DNA of 14,747 nucleotides from Deltaproteobacteria bacterium (GTDB lineage Bacteria; Desulfobacterota; Desulfobacteria; Desulfobacterales; ETH-SRB1), in contig DAOUSD010000014.1 in the NCBI GenBank assembly GCA_030627405.1, positions 1-14,747 on the forward strand. Direction: 5' to 3'. Below are positions 12,051 through 14,747 of the stretch, piece after piece. The notes under the pieces are model-generated. The model was not told the DNA's origin, did no database searches, and worked only from the letters and a program-made list of their open reading frames with translations. Every line of letters starts with the position of its first letter. The stretch's first letter is position 1. A program made the translations under genes and the position numbers.

Positions 12051-14531
12051 TTACTCAAAAGCCAGCATAGATTTATGTTTTTCGGGAAAGGGTACAGCCT
12101 TTCCGGTTTTTATGTTGTATGCGGTCCTTGTGATAATTTCCTCTTTCATTGCTTCGTTCAGGTCCTTAAAGTACGCTGAATAGCCGGAAACTCTTACCAG
12201 CAGCTCCGGATACTTGTCAGGATTATTCCTGGCCTCAATAAGATCCTCGTAAGACATAATGTTAAACTGTATATGGAGCCCACCATAACGGAGATATGCC
12301 TCAACTGCCTGACCGAATGTCTTGATATCTTCTTCACCTTCAACAGATGGATATTTGAGGTTAAGTGCTTCGCCGCTTGCTATGCATTGGCTTTCAAGCC
12401 CTCCTACCGCTTTAAGGCATGCTGAAAGATCATTGGCTGCCTGCGATACCGGAGTAATGCCGCTGGCAAATACCTGGTATGCTTTTCTGCCGTTGGGAAG
12501 GGCTCCGGACAGTTTGCCTTGACCGGCATGGTTTGTCATGGTCCAGTAGCCTGGCCTGTACTTTCCGCCCCTGTAGTTAGTATGGCTCTGGTAGAAATCA
12601 TACAGAAATCGAATCAGATTGTGAGAATTCTTTTTTGCGATAGGGTCTTCAGTACCATATTTCGGGGTTTTGTTGACCAGGTAGGCGTGCAGTTTTTCAT
12701 AACCCTCAAAATCGGCCTTCAGTGCCTTTAAGAGTTCATTGAAAGTACATTTCTTATCGATAAATACTGCTTTTTCGACAGCGTTCAGAGAATCTACTGT
12801 ATCGGCAAATCCGATATGCGTGGCCCCAGATGAATTATAGAGAGCGCCTCCGAATATAAGGTCTTTGCCCTTTTCCATTGGTCCTTCAAAAAATGCGGAA
12901 AGGAGTGGAGACGGCAGAATTTCCTGATAAGCATGTCCGAAATATTCGTTTAAATCAATTGCCTTTCCTATAAGCCATTCCGACTGGTTTTTAAATGCCC
13001 CCCAGAACTTTTCAAAGCTATTGAATTGTGAGGGATCACCGGTTTTGGGGCCTATTTGCTCATCTCCGGTTATAGGTCTTTTCCCATTATTTAAAGTCAG
13101 TTCAAGCACAGACACAAGATTCAGCATGATGGAACTTGATGCATCGTAACTTCTTCCGGCAGAGGCCAGTTCCACGCATCCAATGACGGCATAGTCTCTT
13201 GCGTGTTCAAGTTTAGTCTCCTGATTTTCAAGAACCTTAATAACTGCAACATCATTATGAATTGCCGGAACCGCCTTTGTGTTCACAATGACCTCGGCCA
13301 GTCTGTCGCGGTACTCTTCTGTATTCTTCTCGTAGTGATAGCGGGAGTTTAAGCTTGGATCCCTTGTCTTTAACAGTTCCGTGACCCGCAGCATGATATA
13401 GGTGAGGTCGTTCACGGCATCTTCGCCGTTTTCGTCAACCCCGCCAACCGTCACAGCCGGCACGGTGCCTGCCCCTCCCCAAAGTTCCTCAGCCGTCTCA
13501 GGCACAAGATTGGTATTATCGTTGAGTTTCAGCCAGAAACAGCCTGCCAGTTCCATGGCTTCTTTTACAGTCAGTATCCCACTATCAATATCTTCTTTAT
13601 AGAATTTATAGAGGATCTGGTCCAGCCTGCCGGGACTCATGGCCATATTAATATTTTCAGCATGTATTGCCACCTGCACTATCCATATAGAATTAATGGC
13701 CTCCCGAAAAGTCCTTGCCGGTTTTGCAGGAACCCGGCTGCACGCATCCGCCATCTTCTGAAAGTTCTCTTTCCTGAACGGGTCGTGTTCCTTTACAGCA
13801 AGTTCAGCCGCCTTTTTGCTGAGATTCCGTGCGTACTCGATAACGCCTTGCATGGCTATCTGTACAGCCCTGTAAAACTCAAGCTTCCGCTTGTTTTCTT
13901 CGGTGAGGTTTTCGTCTTTTTTTAACGCTGCCTCCTTTAAAGTAGCCTGTTCAATGATATATTCCACTCCTTTATCAAGGGCTACCTTGTAATCAGGCAC
14001 TGTGTGGGAAATACAACCCACCTTGCTTGCAATGAAAAAAACAATACGTTCAAGTATTCTCATGCATTCAGGATTATTGTATTTTTTCCTTGTATACTCG
14101 ATTATATTTCTCTCCATCCAGTAGGGATTAATGTCAAAGTTTAACTCGTCGGCCTCCTTTTCAGAGAGTATCATGGGATTTTTTTCTCTTGTACTTATGG
14201 TGTCGAGTTCCGGCCAGATCGTCATACCCGTCCATTCAGGATAGACAGGCGCGCCAAAGGGCTTGGATGTAGTTGTCCCTGCCAGAAGGTTATCATCAAA
14301 AAAGAGCGGGCTCTTGTTAGAAAGAAAATGCTTTGCCGCATTGGCGTACCTGATTTCCGCGGGTTCTTTATCGGAAGACATATCCCTTAAATACTCAGTG
14401 TAATATCTTGCCCGTTCGATACAGACCCTGGGTTTTTCACTTAAAAGCCCTTTCCTTAATCGTTTGAGGATGGATAGATTATCAAGAGTATATTCATTTA
14501 AACTGATGTCCTGTAACGTCACAGCGCCCAT
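12051..14531 (-). CDS. Glycyl radical enzyme (PFL-like), substrate unknown
   Basis: An 826-aa protein with a PFL-like domain and a glycyl radical domain. The radical glycine is Gly783 in LLVRVSGYSAYF. The catalytic cysteine is Cys452 in YAVIGCVELASAGRSYDASS, with Glu454 two residues later. This CxE pattern is shared with GRE dehydratases, lyases and decarboxylases and differs from the CC of pyruvate formate-lyase. SPGRLDQ (about 299-305) and SPLLSAFFEGPMEKG (about 541-555) are further family landmarks. About 43 residues follow the radical glycine, longer than the usual 25 or so. The ATG at 14531 has GGGAGG 8 nt upstream. A frame extension to a TTG at 14573 lacks this. The activase lies two genes downstream. 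The exact reaction cannot be read from sequence alone. Confidence 0.9.
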   Translation of the reverse strand: MGAVTLQDISLNEYTLDNLSILKRLRKGLLSEKPRVCIERARYYTEYLRDMSSDKEPAEIRYANAAKHFLSNKSPLFFDDNLLAGTTTSKPFGAPVYPEWTGMTIWPELDTISTREKNPMILSEKEADELNFDINPYWMERNIIEYTRKKYNNPECMRILERIVFFIASKVGCISHTVPDYKVALDKGVEYIIEQATLKEAALKKDENLTEENKRKLEFYRAVQIAMQGVIEYARNLSKKAAELAVKEHDPFRKENFQKMADACSRVPAKPARTFREAINSIWIVQVAIHAENINMAMSPGRLDQILYKFYKEDIDSGILTVKEAMELAGCFWLKLNDNTNLVPETAEELWGGAGTVPAVTVGGVDENGEDAVNDLTYIMLRVTELLKTRDPSLNSRYHYEKNTEEYRDRLAEVIVNTKAVPAIHNDVAVIKVLENQETKLEHARDYAVIGCVELASAGRSYDASSSIMLNLVSVLELTLNNGKRPITGDEQIGPKTGDPSQFNSFEKFWGAFKNQSEWLIGKAIDLNEYFGHAYQEILPSPLLSAFFEGPMEKGKDLIFGGALYNSSGATHIGFADTVDSLNAVEKAVFIDKKCTFNELLKALKADFEGYEKLHAYLVNKTPKYGTEDPIAKKNSHNLIRFLYDFYQSHTNYRGGKYRPGYWTMTNHAGQGKLSGALPNGRKAYQVFASGITPVSQAANDLSACLKAVGGLESQCIASGEALNLKYPSVEGEEDIKTFGQAVEAYLRYGGLHIQFNIMSYEDLIEARNNPDKYPELLVRVSGYSAYFKDLNEAMKEEIITRTAYNIKTGKAVPFPEKHKSMLAFE

Positions 14532-14562
14532 AATTTTTACCTCCCTTTCAATTTTTTGTTGA

Positions 14563-14605
14563 TGGTGTCGCAAAAAAGTCCAATCTGCTGCGTTGTAGTG
14601 GTTTT
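14563..14605. repeat. Possible fragment of a dispersed intergenic repeat
   Basis: The segment with TGTCGCAAAAAAGTCCAATC followed by TGCTGCGTTGTAGTGG resembles, from memory, the edge of a non-coding repeat common in some Deltaproteobacteria. There is no second copy in this window. It lies in the GRE leader, where I could not find a convincing promoter. Confidence 0.25.
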
Positions 14606-14623
14606 ACAGGCACATATTGAAAG

Positions 14624-14678
14624 AAAAAAAGGCATCCTTCATTTTGTAGTTTACACTTTTTCAACATTGACGGATGCC
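14624..14678 (-). terminator. Intrinsic terminator of the gene beyond the right edge
   Basis: On the minus strand GGCATCC (14672-14678) pairs with GGATGCC (14631-14637) around a 34-nt loop and is followed by seven T's (14624-14630). The loop is long, but the perfect stem and T-run fit a rho-independent terminator for an upstream minus-strand gene. That makes the GRE operon a separate transcription unit. Confidence 0.55.
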
Positions 14679-14683
14679 GGCCA

Positions 14684-14710
14684 TTAGCTGTTAGCCGTTA
14701 GCTATTAGGC
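14684..14710. repeat. Heptad tandem array, TTAGCNN
   Basis: TTAGCTG, TTAGCCG and TTAGCTA are followed by a degenerate TTAGGCA, a 7-bp period. This is the same TTAGC core as the array at 115-143 but in the opposite orientation. The last bases of the window (GTTAAGCTAAAAG) contain related words. Confidence 0.75.
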
Positions 14711-14747
14711 AAAACTTTTGTATAAAAACGGACTGTTAAGCTAAAAG

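Noticed and set aside
14531..14573. GRE start at the upstream TTG
   Set aside because: It has no ribosome-binding sequence, and the GGGAGG plus ATG at 14531 fits far better.

Overview
The window reads as a stretch of accessory chromosome from a mesophilic, probably anaerobic bacterium. The main hints are an oxygen-sensitive glycyl radical enzyme (GRE) with its radical-SAM activase and a dense set of toxin-antitoxin and defence genes. A Desulfobacterota-type host is my best guess, but that rests on general resemblance and is not shown by the sequence. Every convincing gene is on the minus strand, so the reading order is from high to low coordinates.

Right part (14747 to 10571): a terminator for a gene beyond the edge and a TTAGC heptad array are followed by a three-gene operon. 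The genes are a GRE of 826 aa, a 153-aa protein resembling an SCP2 lipid-binding domain, and a GRE activating enzyme with two extra 4Fe-4S clusters. A 65-bp tandem array of two different octamers separates the GRE from the other two genes, which overlap by 4 nt. The GRE carries a Cys-Val-Glu active-site signature, typical of GRE eliminases and decarboxylases, but I cannot assign a substrate. This operon is the best candidate for an undescribed system.

Middle part (10534 to 4623): a DUF4143-type ATPase with its own promoter and operator-like inverted repeat comes first. Three small modules follow: a DinJ/YafQ-type toxin-antitoxin pair with tandem operators over its promoter, a two-gene ATPase plus RloB-family defence pair (RloAB/AbiL-like), and a RelE/ParE-type toxin with its antitoxin. 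These modules are separated by copies of one dispersed repeat, two nearly full length (about 280 bp) and the others partial. All lie in the same orientation, so each module sits between direct repeats. The spacer next to the RelE module holds two gene remnants: the start of a frameshifted nucleotidyltransferase and the last 59 codons of an unidentified protein.

Left part (4527 to 1): this holds a protein with a HEPN-like C-terminus, a PD-(D/E)XK nuclease-like protein, and a DNA methyltransferase reduced to its two ends by an out-of-frame internal deletion. A tight gene chain follows: mntA, hepT, a 161-aa hypothetical gene, a possible 35-codon ORF and an RlaP-like nucleotidyltransferase. The methyltransferase remnant still overlaps the mntA start (TAATG), so the toxin-antitoxin pair appears to have been attached to a restriction-modification operon that has since been lost. 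A four-helix-bundle gene runs off the left edge.

I saw no rRNA, tRNA, CRISPR array, transposase or integrase. Repeats, gene remnants and promoter-operators explain the long non-coding stretches (4528-4926, 5471-6224, 8156-8609).
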